From positions 3,410,001 to 3,474,000 of the forward strand of contig JAKSGN010000003.1 of NCBI GenBank assembly GCA_024180945.1: 64,000 nucleotides of DNA, in the 5' to 3' direction. Of this stretch, positions 33,855 through 45,080 are shown piece by piece. The notes under the pieces are model-generated. The model was not told the DNA's origin. It saw nothing but the letters and a program-made list of their open reading frames with translations, and ran no database searches. The DNA is from Macrophomina tecta (Eukaryota; Ascomycota; Dothideomycetes; Botryosphaeriales; Botryosphaeriaceae). The translations under genes were made by a program, and so were the position numbers. The number at the start of each line of letters is the position of its first letter. Position 1 is the stretch's first letter.

Positions 33855-36717
33855 GTGAGCAGTGGAAGAATATACCGGGTGTGGGCGGGAGTTCTCCCAA
33901 TACCCTGGCTTGCTGACCGAGCAGATGAAGCATTCTTGTTTGCATACGATCTATGGTACGGTCCGGATAGAGTTGCAGCTGCTGGCAGTCTTTTCAGTCT
34001 CCAGCCACACAAGTTATAGACTTTAATCGGCTTTTCTTCACCAACTTTTGTCTTTTTTCTCTGCGAACACTTGGCTCTGGATCTTACTGACCGATAGGTA
34101 GCGAACTGGTGCTAATTGATCATGCCACGATGGCCAGTTTATTGACCCACTGGACCCGATGGGAAGTATGTGTACCTCAACCACATGTTCCGACACACGA
34201 TACTAGGTTTTATGGAAGGCTCGGGTAAGCTTCTTCCCTCTTAATGGCACTTTGAAGAGTTATTCCTAGAATGTATGGATAAATTGGGACTACTTGAGGC
34301 CGGGTAAATGCATCCAAAAACCAACCGAGTCGGCGAATGACAAGGAGTACTCTGAGGAACGTTTCCTGTTGGCATACGCAAGCACTTCTTTGCCAGGCTC
34401 GTCAATGCGTTTCAAACTGAAATATTTTTCTACCCACGAAAATATCAAGGGGAATGTCCAGTCCCTATGGGTCAGGAGAGAAGATGATAATGCCGCCAAT
34501 ATGATGTATTCCTGGCCGACGAAACTGACAGCGTCATCGCGTCAGACTGGGCAAGTGGTGGATTCAGCCTTCTCAAGATACGGCAAGCGTTGAAAAGGGT
34601 GTATTTTGTGTTGAGACGATTACAGATGGGCTTGAAGATGATTGTATTCAAAGGCAAATATGTTTATATCATACTGTACTTATGACAATGCTATCGTAAA
34701 AAAATCAATCTACGCTACCTATAAGGACCTTGAGGGCGTCCAAACGGACGTACGTTAATAGCGCGATTCGTTTAAGAGGGAGTCACGACTCAGCAACGGA
34801 GCTGCGTACACATCACCACTCACCCACGCAAGACTACTGGGAACTCCACCCATCGCACTCACAGAGAAGACGCGGGCGCCTCCGAAACCCCCTTCTCCCT
34901 ATTCCCCGTGCCGCAAATACCGGATCCGAGTCACACGCACAGGAAGCTCACCTGCTTCGCGCGAGCCGGCTCCACCGCAGTACGTCAAACCGGAAGCATG
35001 TCCCAAGCCAAATGGGCCCCCGGGAACTGTATGAGCAACATACGTGCATACATCACACTTAAGGCGCCAGCCTACGATATCATGAGATCTCCTGCACTTC
35101 GCTTGCGCACTCCGGTCTCGCGGGTGCATGCTTCTTGTGACTCCGTTTTCCCGGGTATGGGGCCAGTGCCCATCGATGCCGAGCAATATGCGCTGCACTA
35201 CAGCGCACCACGCAGGCTGTGGCACCTATATTTGGCCGCTGCCTCGCCTGCCTTGAATCAGCTGGACACGAGCAAAAAGGCGCGCCTTCTCTTGCCTCGT
35301 TGCCCCCAGCCGCCAGGCTGATCGGCCTGCGTAAGCTTTCCGCAAGTCCTAAGCAACGAACCGGACGGGTGTATATGTGTCGGCAATCTGCAGGTCCGGG
35401 CGCATCGTCAGCTTGTAATGCGTATATAGCAGGGCGAACATGCATGATTGGCCGCTGACCCTGGTCGTTATCTCCGGTCTGTTGTGGAACGCCTCGCAAA
35501 TGGGCGACGGCTGACAGCGGCTAGGGCTTTGAGGGTTAGGAGAGATGCTGGCAGCAAGCGAATAGATCAGAAGGCTGCCTCGAAAGGTTAATCGCCTCTG
35601 GGAACGCGTGGAGTTGCGGTGGAAGGAGAGGTAAAACAGGGCTAAATGCAGCTGAACCCGGCTTTGTGTCAGGGGCTGGGGCGGCTTTGACCAGCCACCT
35701 CAGGACAAAAGGTATGTAAGCAAGGCTTCTTCCTTTCGGCTTAAGTCAAACAAACACAAGCTTGGATCCAGTGGTGAGGCGAAAAGCCTTACTTTTAAGG
35801 ACACTGGTACCCCGTTTTAGCAAAGAGCGTCACGGCAGAGCCGACAACGCGAGACGGCAGCACCCTGCACAAGCAGGGTAGGGGCTTTGAGGGATTACCC
35901 AACTGAACATTTTGCGCATTCAAGTCCCGAAGGATGTGCCAGTTGCATAGCCAACCATCCCGAGGATTCGAAGATGCCAGCGCGCTGTGCTTCCCGAAAG
36001 ACTGAAGAAAGCTAGGGTACCGGCATGCAATAACGCCCGGCCAAGCCGTAGACGAGAGTTGATGCAAAGACATCAAGCCAATCAAATAGTCACAAGATAT
36101 ATACCATGGGCCCTCGGTACGGGCCGCTTCGTCTGCTGTGCCACTGTAAAAGCCCTGGTTTGTGGACCGATGAGTGGAGGACGTAAGACTGCAAGCAGAA
36201 AGAAGCCTGGATAAACAAATGATTAAGCAATCCTGAACTGACTTGATTCTCTGTAGACACCCGAGATAACGAAGGGACTGTGGGGTTGAAGCCACTGCTG
36301 ATTCAGACGGAGAGAACAGCGCCGGTTGGTGAAGGAATCGTGCCCAATGACCTCGATACGCGTGGCTCTCAGCAAAAGGAATGAAAGACAAAGGACCATC
36401 TGGAGCCGAAAGCAGCTGCGCCTACATGAAATAAAAAGAAATTCGTTTAAGGGAGGAGAGAGTATAAGCTCGCAGGATTAGCAGTGATCTGCTCATACCT
36501 TGCTTTCGCCCTGGTTCCTCAGAGGCGGCGCAGCAGGCCTTGTGCTCCGCGCCCAACCAATAGCCGGAATGAAGTCTCAGTGGCGATCCAAGTGCGGTCA
36601 GTGCCGCAATCGACTCTGGTGGCAGTTTGCAATCTTCTTGGTCCGGTGCTACCTTGCAGCGCTCTCAAACACCTCTGTACGCAATGGCATGCGAAATGAC
36701 GCTGCCACCAACTCCAG
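33855..36717. other. Long region without a supported gene
   Basis: About 2.9 kb. The largest frame is 198 codons on the minus strand (35795-36391), ending in a Cys/Leu-rich segment, with no domain I recognise and no flanking splice pattern that improves it; it could be chance or a lineage-specific gene. Another 99-codon plus-strand frame lies at 34294-34593. Neither is called. No tRNA, repeat or mobile element could be identified. Confidence 0.35.
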
Positions 36718-38616
36718 TCAGTAGAACACCTCCACCTTGCCCTCCTCACATTCCATGGCCGCCACCAACGCGCCCAGGCCTCGAACCCTCTCGAGCCCCT
36801 CGATCCCCGGCTTCGTCGCCCGCCCAATCTCCACATCGCCACGCACAACGCAGCAGAACACCGTGCTCCATCCATTCAGCGCGGCGTTGTGATACGCCCT
36901 AGCCAAGCATGCTTCCCTGCTCCCCACTTTCTCGAGCATATACACCTTTTCCTCGCCCCTCCCGCCCGCCAGCCCCATGCGCCCCACCGACGGCAGCGGC
37001 GGCGGCGGGGCATACGGGCCATAAGCACCCGTACCTAGCCCCTCGTCGACCGCGCTGGGCACCGCCCTCGCCCGCGGCGCCTCCAAGACCATGTAGAAGG
37101 TCAAGTAAGCGTCCGCAACCGCACGCCGGTTGCGCACCTCGCACGCGCGGGGGCCGTCCGGACACTGCGCGTCGGCGGGGCCCTCGCCCAGCGGAACGCA
37201 CCAGCAGCGCGGCGGCTGCTGCTGCTGCGGATATTGCAGCGGCGAGGACGAGGGCGATGTCGGCACGCCCATGACCTCGCCGACGGCGACGCGCACGACG
37301 TCTGCGGGCGCTGGGCGCACTGCAGCACCGCTGTTGGCGCTCAGCAGGCCCGCGATCTCGTGCGCCAGCCCGGCGGCCTCGAGGGCGCGGTGGCGCCGCA
37401 GCTCGGCGTCCGAGGGGCGCGCGTACCAGCGGTCGGGCTCGCCGTAGCGCAGCAGCCACAAGTGCGTGTGCAGGTCGAAGGGCGTGGAGGCGTGGTGCGT
37501 CAGCGCGGCGCGGCGGGTTGGGCCGCCGACGGGCAGGCGGACGACGCGCTCGAGTGGGTGGGTGAGGGTGGTGTTGCTGGTGTCGCTGATGGTGCGAGGC
37601 AGGAGACAGGGGCGCAGCTGCATGGCTGAGTCGACAACTTCAAGGTCGACGAGGCCGGCGCGGCGTTTGCGTGGGAGTGGGGGCCCTGCCATGGCGATTG
37701 GGGGCGGCGGTGGTGGTGGAGGAGGAGGAGCTCCTGTTGGAGAGAGGCTGCCTTGGTAGGGCATTGGGGGAGGCGGTAGCGGTGGCGGATACGGCGGGCA
37801 TGCTCCTCGAATGGAATGACTTCCATAGTTGTAGAGTAAGGGCGGAGGCGGTGGGGGTGGGTTTTCGAAAACTAAAGGCGGTAGGGGAGGGGGAGGGGGA
37901 GGGGGAGGGGGAGGCGGGTGGGGTGGTCCACAGGTAGGCTCCAAGAGTTGAGGTGTTGCTGGCCCAACTTCGTCTTCAGATGTGGATGGCGAATTGGGCC
38001 GTTTCGGTGAGGGCTGCCCCGACATGCTCGAACTCTCAACAGCCACTTCCTGCTCTTCAACGATTGATGCTTGGGCAGTGGGTTCTTCAGTTGCATCAAT
38101 GGATGATTCGCTTCCATCCTTGCCATCAACTAAAGTCATCTTCTCTGGCTTGCGACAATCACCAAGACCATTTCTGACAGCAATTACCTCACACTTCGGC
38201 GCGTGTTCCGGTTCGCCGCTGTAGACGCCCAGCTGAGTCTCGCATGCGGATGACAGTGGCCTGTCATTCTGTTCCGCAGGTTCCGTAAGGGGCCGGCTTC
38301 TGACGGGAAGCATGCTGTCAGACGAGGAGCAGGAAGAGGTCAGATGAACGGAAGGACTTCTTGGTACCGAATGCCAGTCAATGATAACAATGTCATCAAG
38401 ATCGTCCATTAGATGGCTGGGCCTGTGGGAGAGAGAGCGCTGGCGGTGTCTTGGAGCAGCAGAAGGATTTCGCTGGAACTTATAGTAAGCGGAGAAGGCA
38501 ACAGGGCAAGGGCAGCCGTAGTTGCCTTCACGCGGCTCGGTAAAGCATCCTACTATATTCGGGGCTCCAGTAACAAACAAGCCCGCTCGAATGATCGAAC
38601 CGGCCGCATGCAGCAT
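36718..38616 (-). CDS. Proline-rich protein of unknown function
   Basis: A single open frame of 632 codons without apparent introns. An internal ATG at 38409 (MDDLDDIVIIDWHSVPRS) is the more natural start and would give 563 aa, because the 69 residues before it look like translated promoter. The middle (about 230-315 in the long form) holds several polyproline blocks of up to 11 Pro, including PPPPPPLLYNYGS and PPPMPYQGSLSPTG, similar in style to formin FH1 or WASP/verprolin regions that bind profilin or SH3 domains. No WH2 or FH2 domain follows. Instead there is a folded-looking C-terminal part (WLLRYGEPDRWYARPSDAEL, DAYLTFYMVLEAPRA, YHNAALNGWSTVFCCVVRGD). Function is unknown; a cytoskeletal or scaffold role is a guess. 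Confidence 0.65.
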   Translation of the reverse strand: MLHAAGSIIRAGLFVTGAPNIVGCFTEPREGNYGCPCPVAFSAYYKFQRNPSAAPRHRQRSLSHRPSHLMDDLDDIVIIDWHSVPRSPSVHLTSSCSSSDSMLPVRSRPLTEPAEQNDRPLSSACETQLGVYSGEPEHAPKCEVIAVRNGLGDCRKPEKMTLVDGKDGSESSIDATEEPTAQASIVEEQEVAVESSSMSGQPSPKRPNSPSTSEDEVGPATPQLLEPTCGPPHPPPPPPPPPPPLPPLVFENPPPPPPPLLYNYGSHSIRGACPPYPPPLPPPPMPYQGSLSPTGAPPPPPPPPPPIAMAGPPLPRKRRAGLVDLEVVDSAMQLRPCLLPRTISDTSNTTLTHPLERVVRLPVGGPTRRAALTHHASTPFDLHTHLWLLRYGEPDRWYARPSDAELRRHRALEAAGLAHEIAGLLSANSGAAVRPAPADVVRVAVGEVMGVPTSPSSSPLQYPQQQQPPRCWCVPLGEGPADAQCPDGPRACEVRNRRAVADAYLTFYMVLEAPRARAVPSAVDEGLGTGAYGPYAPPPPLPSVGRMGLAGGRGEEKVYMLEKVGSREACLARAYHNAALNGWSTVFCCVVRGDVEIGRATKPGIEGLERVRGLGALVAAMECEEGKVEVFY

Positions 38617-41290
38617 AGTGACGATTAACCGGCAGCGTGCGAGGTCAGCCGTGCACTTATCGTTTCATTCTGGAGCAACCACCCTACAGCGCAGCAGCCG
38701 TCCACATCGCAGGAGCCACGAAACATCCTCAGACGGAACCGAGCAGTCAGCTCGCGCGGCAACATGCGGCGCGAAATCGTGGGAACCGGGATGTCAACCT
38801 TCTTTCTTGTCGTCCTGAAGAACTGCAGCACTATGAGCTATCAAGTGGCTGGGGAACACGTCAAGAGGTTCGGAGAAGGGGAGAGAGGGAATACAAGACG
38901 GCCTGCGCGGATGCTTGCAGAGAAGAGCGGTGAACGAAGACCCCTGTTACCGCTCTTGGTCCACGTCGATTCCGCGTCTACGGCAAGCCTATCATGATTT
39001 GTTTTTTCCCTAGTCGTGTTAGCTGCATCTGCAGCGCCCTGAACTCGCCATGGGTTAGACCACGCAATCTCGCGTGGCAGCGTCTACTTGTGTCAGTCGT
39101 GGCGATGGTCTGGAAGTCAATTACCCATACATTTCTTACGCACAAGACCTGCAGAAAGTAGCCTTCAGGCTGTAAGAATATTTGAAGCAGGATTCGTATT
39201 CCAAAAATGAGACGGCAAATCGTCAGACGCAGAGAATGGGAGTGCTTGTTCACTTAACGCGATTCATCCTGCAACATAGCAATAAGTTTTGTGCCTATCC
39301 GTACGAAAGGCAGTACTGACGCGCGCGAACCCCTTGCGGTGTAATAATTGACTGGCTCTGAGCGTGTCCTGAGGAATAATTCAGCCTAGGGAGAAATAAA
39401 TACGATATGGGGAGCGCTCTCGTATTCCGCACGACTGGAACACCGATAGGCAGCTACTGGGATTGCTACCATAGCTGCGGGCGCCCTGCAGGATGCTCTA
39501 ATTGCAGTGGGCGATGGGATCTTCGCCTCACCTTCTCGCGGTGTGTATATGGCTGAATACAAGGCCGTCGGAAGAGGCGTAAAAGTGGACATACGCTTAC
39601 TGGTGTGCACAGAACGGCTGTCAGCTATCTCCAAGGCTGCAGGGCACGAGCCTAAACAGCGTTGCCTCCTACTGGTCGCTCCGGTATGGCAGCTGAATAC
39701 CGGGTGAGGCGTTTGCATCTTGGGGAAGGGGGAAGAAGCGTGGAGGCCAAAGGATAGGAATGCTATGTAACTGCTGCCTCCTGTATCCCCCGATCAGTTG
39801 GATAATCAACACATCATCCGTGTAGTCTCTGCACTGAGACAGCCAGTCAGGATATCAGTGGGGCCCAAGGGAAAGGTATGACCACAGAACGTCCGGAAGA
39901 AGACGACATAAGGCGAGCATCATCCAGGGTAGTAACCTGACACCGGTCAAATGTTGCCCTGTGATCTCTGCGTCATTCCGCCCTTGTGGAGCTGTGTCCG
40001 ACCCGGCAAGGCTATGTGTGGTCATACGTGAAGTTTTCCAGTAGATCTCCACAGATATGAAGTCTCGCCGTATTGCCCTGTGGCGACCGGTGAGTCACAA
40101 AGACTACGAGAGCCTCGCCTTCAGTTTTCTGAGAACAACGGTGTTCACAGACACCAATAGGCTGCTCAGGCAGTAATAGAGCTGAACGGCGGCCCGAAAT
40201 GACGCGAGTTTCTGCGAGGAAGCAGCGACTCATCAACTGAGACAAAGATGAGGCGAAACACCATCCAGGCACCGTTGCTGAGTGATGACTGCGTAAATAT
40301 TGCCTTCAACTTACACGATATTGGTGCTGCGTGCCTCATTTTCTCATTTTCCTTTTTTTTTTTTTTTTCCACGGACGCCTTCATCGGCTGATTTGAAAAT
40401 AGCTGAGCATAGACCCGAACCCTACCTATTACAGCTCTTGAACCAGCCTTCTAGCCTTTGATTGCCCCTGTTCGCGCTGAACTGAGATGAGAAGCCGCCA
40501 TCTCGTCGTTGACGCCCAGCCAAGGTTGATTGGCTTCGTCGTCGGGTAGCAATTGTGGCGAAGACACCTCGAGGACCGCAAGTGCAAAGCGCACGGAAGG
40601 GCGAGGGCGGACTCGTGAGCAGCTTTTCGCAGGATTTATAGGCTCCGAATGGTGCGAGATAAAGGAAGGGTGTGTTGTTGGAAAAAAAAAAAAAAAAGAA
40701 AAGGAAAACTTCGGGAGATGGGCGTGTTTTTCTCATCTTGCCGTAGTCACGTCGGCGCGAACTCACTCGGCCATGCTGGCATAATGCGGCCAAAACCCGC
40801 CGGTCGCTGTGCTGCTTTCATGGTTGAAGCGTCTAGCGCGTTGGAGCTTATATCTGTGTTCTGTAGTGTTCAATTGCCTCGCTTGCGACATGTAATCATT
40901 TCACGTGACCCGAACTCGGCGCCGAATGCCCACTGCAAGCATCTGACTTTTTCCCACTCCAGACACGCCGCATCTACTTCGTTTCTTCAGCTGTTATGCG
41001 ACGCAATAGTCCTGTGGGCATTTTGAGCCCAAAGAGACGCGCGCTAGTCTCATTCAATTAAGGCGCAGAGCCATGCTATAACCCCGCCCTTCCCACTTCT
41101 ATCGTTGCATTCACGGCGTATTCGCATAATTATTGCTGGGCATGAAAGCTCGCGAATGCGTTTTCCGCTATACATCCATATCGTTGGCTATCACTGAATA
41201 ACATGTTCCTGTGGCCTGTTCGGTGCAAAATTTGGTGGCAAGTCCTTGCTGATGGCCGAGCTGTCGTGCTCCAACCCCGTCTGCTAGATC
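38617..41290. other. Long region without a supported gene
   Basis: About 2.7 kb. It contains a poly-T run at about 40353-40368 and a poly-A run at about 40681-40695. A protein-like plus-strand stretch at about 39450-39707 (GDGIFASPSRGVYMAEYKAV in the middle) opens just after an in-frame stop and has no start-proximal partner; it may be a relic. Nothing else is supported. Confidence 0.35.
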
Positions 41291-41871
41291 CTACGCCGTG
41301 AAAATCGACGTCTTCGCATGCAGAGCATTTCCACCGATGATCAGCATGGTAATGTTTGCAGCGAAGGCGACATTGCTGGGGCTTGTTAGTTGTTTGTGTA
41401 CCTACTACAGAGGCACTGATCGAATACGTACAAGACGATGCTCCTCAAGGTGCCGTTGCCCTGCAAGTAGGCCCACTTGTAGATGGCACGGCTAACGAAC
41501 CAGGTGAGGTGGTAGAGGTTCTGATACTCCGGAGCCACCCCGCCAAGCCATCCCACTAGGGTGGCGACGAGGAAGAGCGGCAGGTTCTCAGCCAGGTTCG
41601 CGGTAGCCCCCTTGGAGCGGATGATCTTGGTGCGCTGCTCAGGGCTAACGGCGCCCTTCTCCTGCTCCGCACGATAGATGAGCGACGCAGGGTCTTTGTT
41701 GTTTTCGCCGAGGAGATGGCTGGAATAGTACATCCGGGGGGTTGCAACCGCATTGATGCCGTAAGTCAGGATGACGGAGAGGATGGGGGTGGGAGGAATC
41801 CCAAAGGGCCTGAGGGTGGAGAAGAGGCCAGGCGAAGCTGAGGTCGCCATATTGCCGCGTATGGTGGTCAA
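41291..41871 (-). CDS. MAPEG-family membrane protein
   Basis: Member of the membrane-associated proteins in eicosanoid and glutathione metabolism family, small four-helix proteins of the ER or other inner membranes. Two exons (41871-41432, 41375-41291) with a 56-nt intron (donor GTACGT, acceptor CCCCAG) give 174 aa. A second ATG at 41850 (MATSASPG) would give 167 aa and may be the true start. Hydrophobic segments are ILSVILTYGINAVATPRMYY, LPLFLVATLVGWLGGV, LYHLTWFVSRAIYKWAYL and, in the last exon, VAFAANITMLIIGGNAL. The NLAENLPLFL block after RSKGATA is the family's helix-2 signature. Glutathione transferase or peroxidase activity cannot be judged from sequence. Divergent from the Glo3 gene. 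Confidence 0.85.
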
Positions 41872-42515
41872 TTGGGCGGGGAAGAGAGAGAGCCGATGCA
41901 GTCAGACGGAGGATGGGGCGTAGACGGCTATATACTATGTCAATGCAACAGGTGCGTCATCATTTCAGCCCCCAGTGGAGCATGAAGGAACCGGCTCCGT
42001 CCGACTATTCGTACCACGCCTGCTTGCGCATCCGCATCTGCGACCTTTCGTCTCCATGCGAGGCGCGCTGGATTTGGCACGGCTTGTTGATGCGCACGAA
42101 TGAGCAGTTGGCGGCAGAAGGGGTGGCTGCTTGGCTGCCTTCATAGGGAGATCGGTCTGGCCAGGGCGGCAGTCATTCATTTTGCCTCAAGGCCAAAAGC
42201 GCGCACTGAGAGGGCATATAGAGGCAGGACGGAGCACAACAGGAGAGGTACTCTGTGGTGTTGAGGTCAAGCAAGGAGCGGCGCGGAGCACGACATCTTC
42301 TGCGTCACGTGCTGGGGCGGTGGGCGATTCATGCCACTTTGCGGCTTCCAGAGGCCAGGGTGTTGCGCCTGCACCTGCGCCCTTGCCCGAGACCGTCGGG
42401 CTGAACACCATCGCCAAATCGCCATTACCTGCATCCAATCCCCTCCAACCCGCCCCGCAACCACCACGCCCCCGCTCCTCGACACTGCGCCCCCGCCCCC
42501 GCGCATCTGCCCACC
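41872..42515. promoter_or_regulatory. Shared divergent upstream region
   Basis: 644 nt separating the starts of the MAPEG gene (-) and the ArfGAP gene (+), and so holding both promoters. The 42430-42515 stretch is C-rich, a common form for fungal 5' leaders. No specific element was identified. Confidence 0.45.
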
Positions 42516-44253
42516 ATGGCGGCCACCAAGCAAGAGTCGCAGAAGATTTTCGAGAAGCTAAAGACCAAGCCCGCCAACAAGGTCCGCCCGCCCCTGGCCT
42601 CGAGCCCGCGACCGCACCGCCTGCTGACTCCTGCTTGCGCCAACAGATATGCTTTGACTGTGGCGCGAAGAACCCCACCTGGTCGTCGGTGCCCTTTGGC
42701 ATCTACCTATGCCTCGACTGCTCCGCCAACCACCGCAACATGGGCGTGCACATCTCCTTTGTGCGCTCCACCAACCTCGACAGTATGCCCTCCCGTGCCA
42801 ATGCCTCCCTTCCGCCGCTGACACCAATCTAGTCTGGCAATGGGACCAGCTCCGCATCATGAAGGTCGGCGGCAACGAGTCGGCCACCAAGTACTTCCAG
42901 ACCCACGGTGGCACCGCCGCTCTCAACAGCAAGGACCCCAAGGCCAAGTACAGCTCCAACGCGGCGACCAAGTACAAGGAGGAGCTGAGCAGGAGGGTCG
43001 TCCTGGACAAGAAGCAGTACGTTGCCTCGGGCTCCTGCACACTACCGACGGGCGCGCTGACCAGCTAGATTTCCAAACGAGGTGGTCATTACTGACGTCC
43101 CCGACACCGAGACTTCCGGCTCCAACACTCCGGCCGGCGATGAGGACGATTTCTTCTCGTCCTGGGACAAGCCCACCATCAAGCGTCCTAGCAACCCGCC
43201 CTCGCGCACCGGCACTCCCGCTGCCGGCAGCCGCACCGCCTCGCCCTTCCTGAACGCTTCCTCCAATGGCAATGGCACCGCCCGCTCCAAGTCGCCGCTC
43301 TCCGCCGGCACCGAAAACGCCCCTGCTGTCCCTCGCGCCGTTCCTGCATCCGCCGTGCGCAGCAAGACCACCACTACCGCAAAGCCCAAGGCCAACATCC
43401 TTGGCGCGAAGAAGAAGGGTCTGGGTGCAAAGAAGGTGGTTGCTACTGGTGGAGATTCGCTGGACTTTGAGGAGATGGAGCGCAAGGCGAAGGAGGAGGC
43501 CGAACGTATCGAGAAGCTAGGCTACGATGCTGAAGCTGAGCGCGCCGCCGCAGAGGAGGCCGCCAAAGCCAGGGAGGCTGAGAGCCGCGCCAACATCGTC
43601 AGCCCGACCCCGGTGAGCCCACGTGGTGGCTTTGGTTCCACTGGCAAGGATCGCAGCAGCGGAGACGTCGAGCGTCTGGGTATGGGTGTTGCAAGGCTAG
43701 GCTTTGGCCAGGTTGCTGGCGGCAAGCCTGCTGCTGCACCCAAGAAGATGGGCGGCTTTGGTGCCACGAGCCGTTCTGCCGCCGATGATGGTAAGTAGCA
43801 GAGACGTCATGCTCTCAGTGTTCGGCTTGCTAATTACACATCCCACCCCCTAGAATCGGAACGTTACGCTCGCGAGAAGTTCGGTACGCAAAAGGGCATT
43901 TCGTCCGATGAATTCTTCGGCCGCGGCACCTTCGATCCCTCCGCACAGAACGAAGCCAAGACGCGTCTGCAAGGCTTTGAGGGCGCCACCTCTATTAGCA
44001 GCAACGCATACTTCGGGAGACCTGAGGATGACGGCCCTGCCGCAGATGATTATGGTGACCTGGAGTCCGCGGCAAAGGACTTTGTGCGCAAGTTCGGTAT
44101 CACGGCCGGTGATGATTTAGACAACTTGACGAACCTGCTGGGCGAGGGTGCTACGAGGTTGCAGGGTGAGTCTACTTCAATTCTCTTGTTTAGGTCATTT
44201 TTAACAGGCAATTTCTCTTCTCAGGTGCTATCCGCAACTACCTTAACAGCTAG
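42516..44253 (+). CDS. ADP-ribosylation factor GTPase-activating protein, Glo3/ArfGAP2-3 type
   Basis: Stimulates GTP hydrolysis by Arf1 on COPI vesicles in Golgi-to-ER transport. Six exons (42516-42581, 42647-42782, 42833-43016, 43069-43790, 43854-44165, 44225-44253) give 482 aa, near yeast Glo3. The zinc finger is C24-x2-C27-x16-C44-x2-C47, followed by the catalytic Arg52 in [14 protein letters not shown]. The Glo3 regulatory region is recognisable as repeated [16 protein letters not shown] and GGFGST segments in the middle. The C-terminal Glo3 motif spans [20 protein letters not shown] and AYFGRPEDD. The tail [17 protein letters not shown] forms a family-typical helix. The last exon codes for only nine residues plus the stop. 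Confidence is high that this is Glo3 rather than Gcs1. Confidence 0.95.
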
Positions 44254-45080
44254 ATTACCCTCACCGGATCTATCTACGAAGACACGTACACTTTCTCTCA
44301 CCGGCCCTTTGAGATTCGCTTCTCGATAAGTGTTTTAAGTGAAAAAGAATTAGTCACCGTGCAGGTTTGACCAGGTGCGAAAGTGGTGATTTACGGTCAA
44401 TGATGTAGCGTGTTGCATCGACGATGGGCTCTATCCTCTTCCTTTCCATCCGAGGGACCTTTTTGAAATACACTTCTTCCCTGTGTCCTCTTCGTATTTT
44501 GGGCTGTTGTAAAAGCACAGCGGTATTTTCTTTTCTATTGTGGGTTATTAGGGTTTCTTTTTAGGCGGCTTTAGCATGAATACGGACACCTGGCTGAGCT
44601 CGTCGTGCCTCAGAGGGTTGATGAGAGCTGTTCCTCTTTTTTTTTTTTTTTATAGACAGGTTCAAATTTTTCCCTTCCGTCTTATAATGCTGGTGTTTTG
44701 ATATAGTTGACGTAGTGACGGTTTGGATGAGAGCCATGTAGTACACGTCGAATGACAAAAGGGCAAACTGGATCAATTATAGGATGCGTGTGAACCAGTC
44801 CTCAGCTTCGTAGGCATTAGCGGTGGTGTGTCTAATGCAAAAGATAATCTCAATTTGAAACACCTCTCTACCGCCTTCTCTGCCTCCTTAGTGAATATGC
44901 AGCGGAAGCCCTCGCGATGCCGCTATAAAGGCTACTGAGGAGAATATAACCCATATAACGAGAATTAAAACATGATAACAACCGTGATGCACCTGAGCGC
45001 CAGTCCCTAAGCCTACCCTTTCCACGCAATGCGACAGGGAAGTCAACCCAGATAGCAATCAACCAAGATACCATTCACCA
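44254..45080. other. Convergent intergenic region
   Basis: 827 nt between the 3' ends of the ArfGAP (+) and glycosyltransferase-like (-) genes. It includes a poly-T run at about 44636-44651 and AT-rich stretches expected of 3' UTRs. No gene was found. Confidence 0.4.

Noticed and set aside
35795..36391. 198-codon minus-strand frame
   Set aside because: No recognisable domain and no supporting neighbours; mentioned under the gene-free region but not called.
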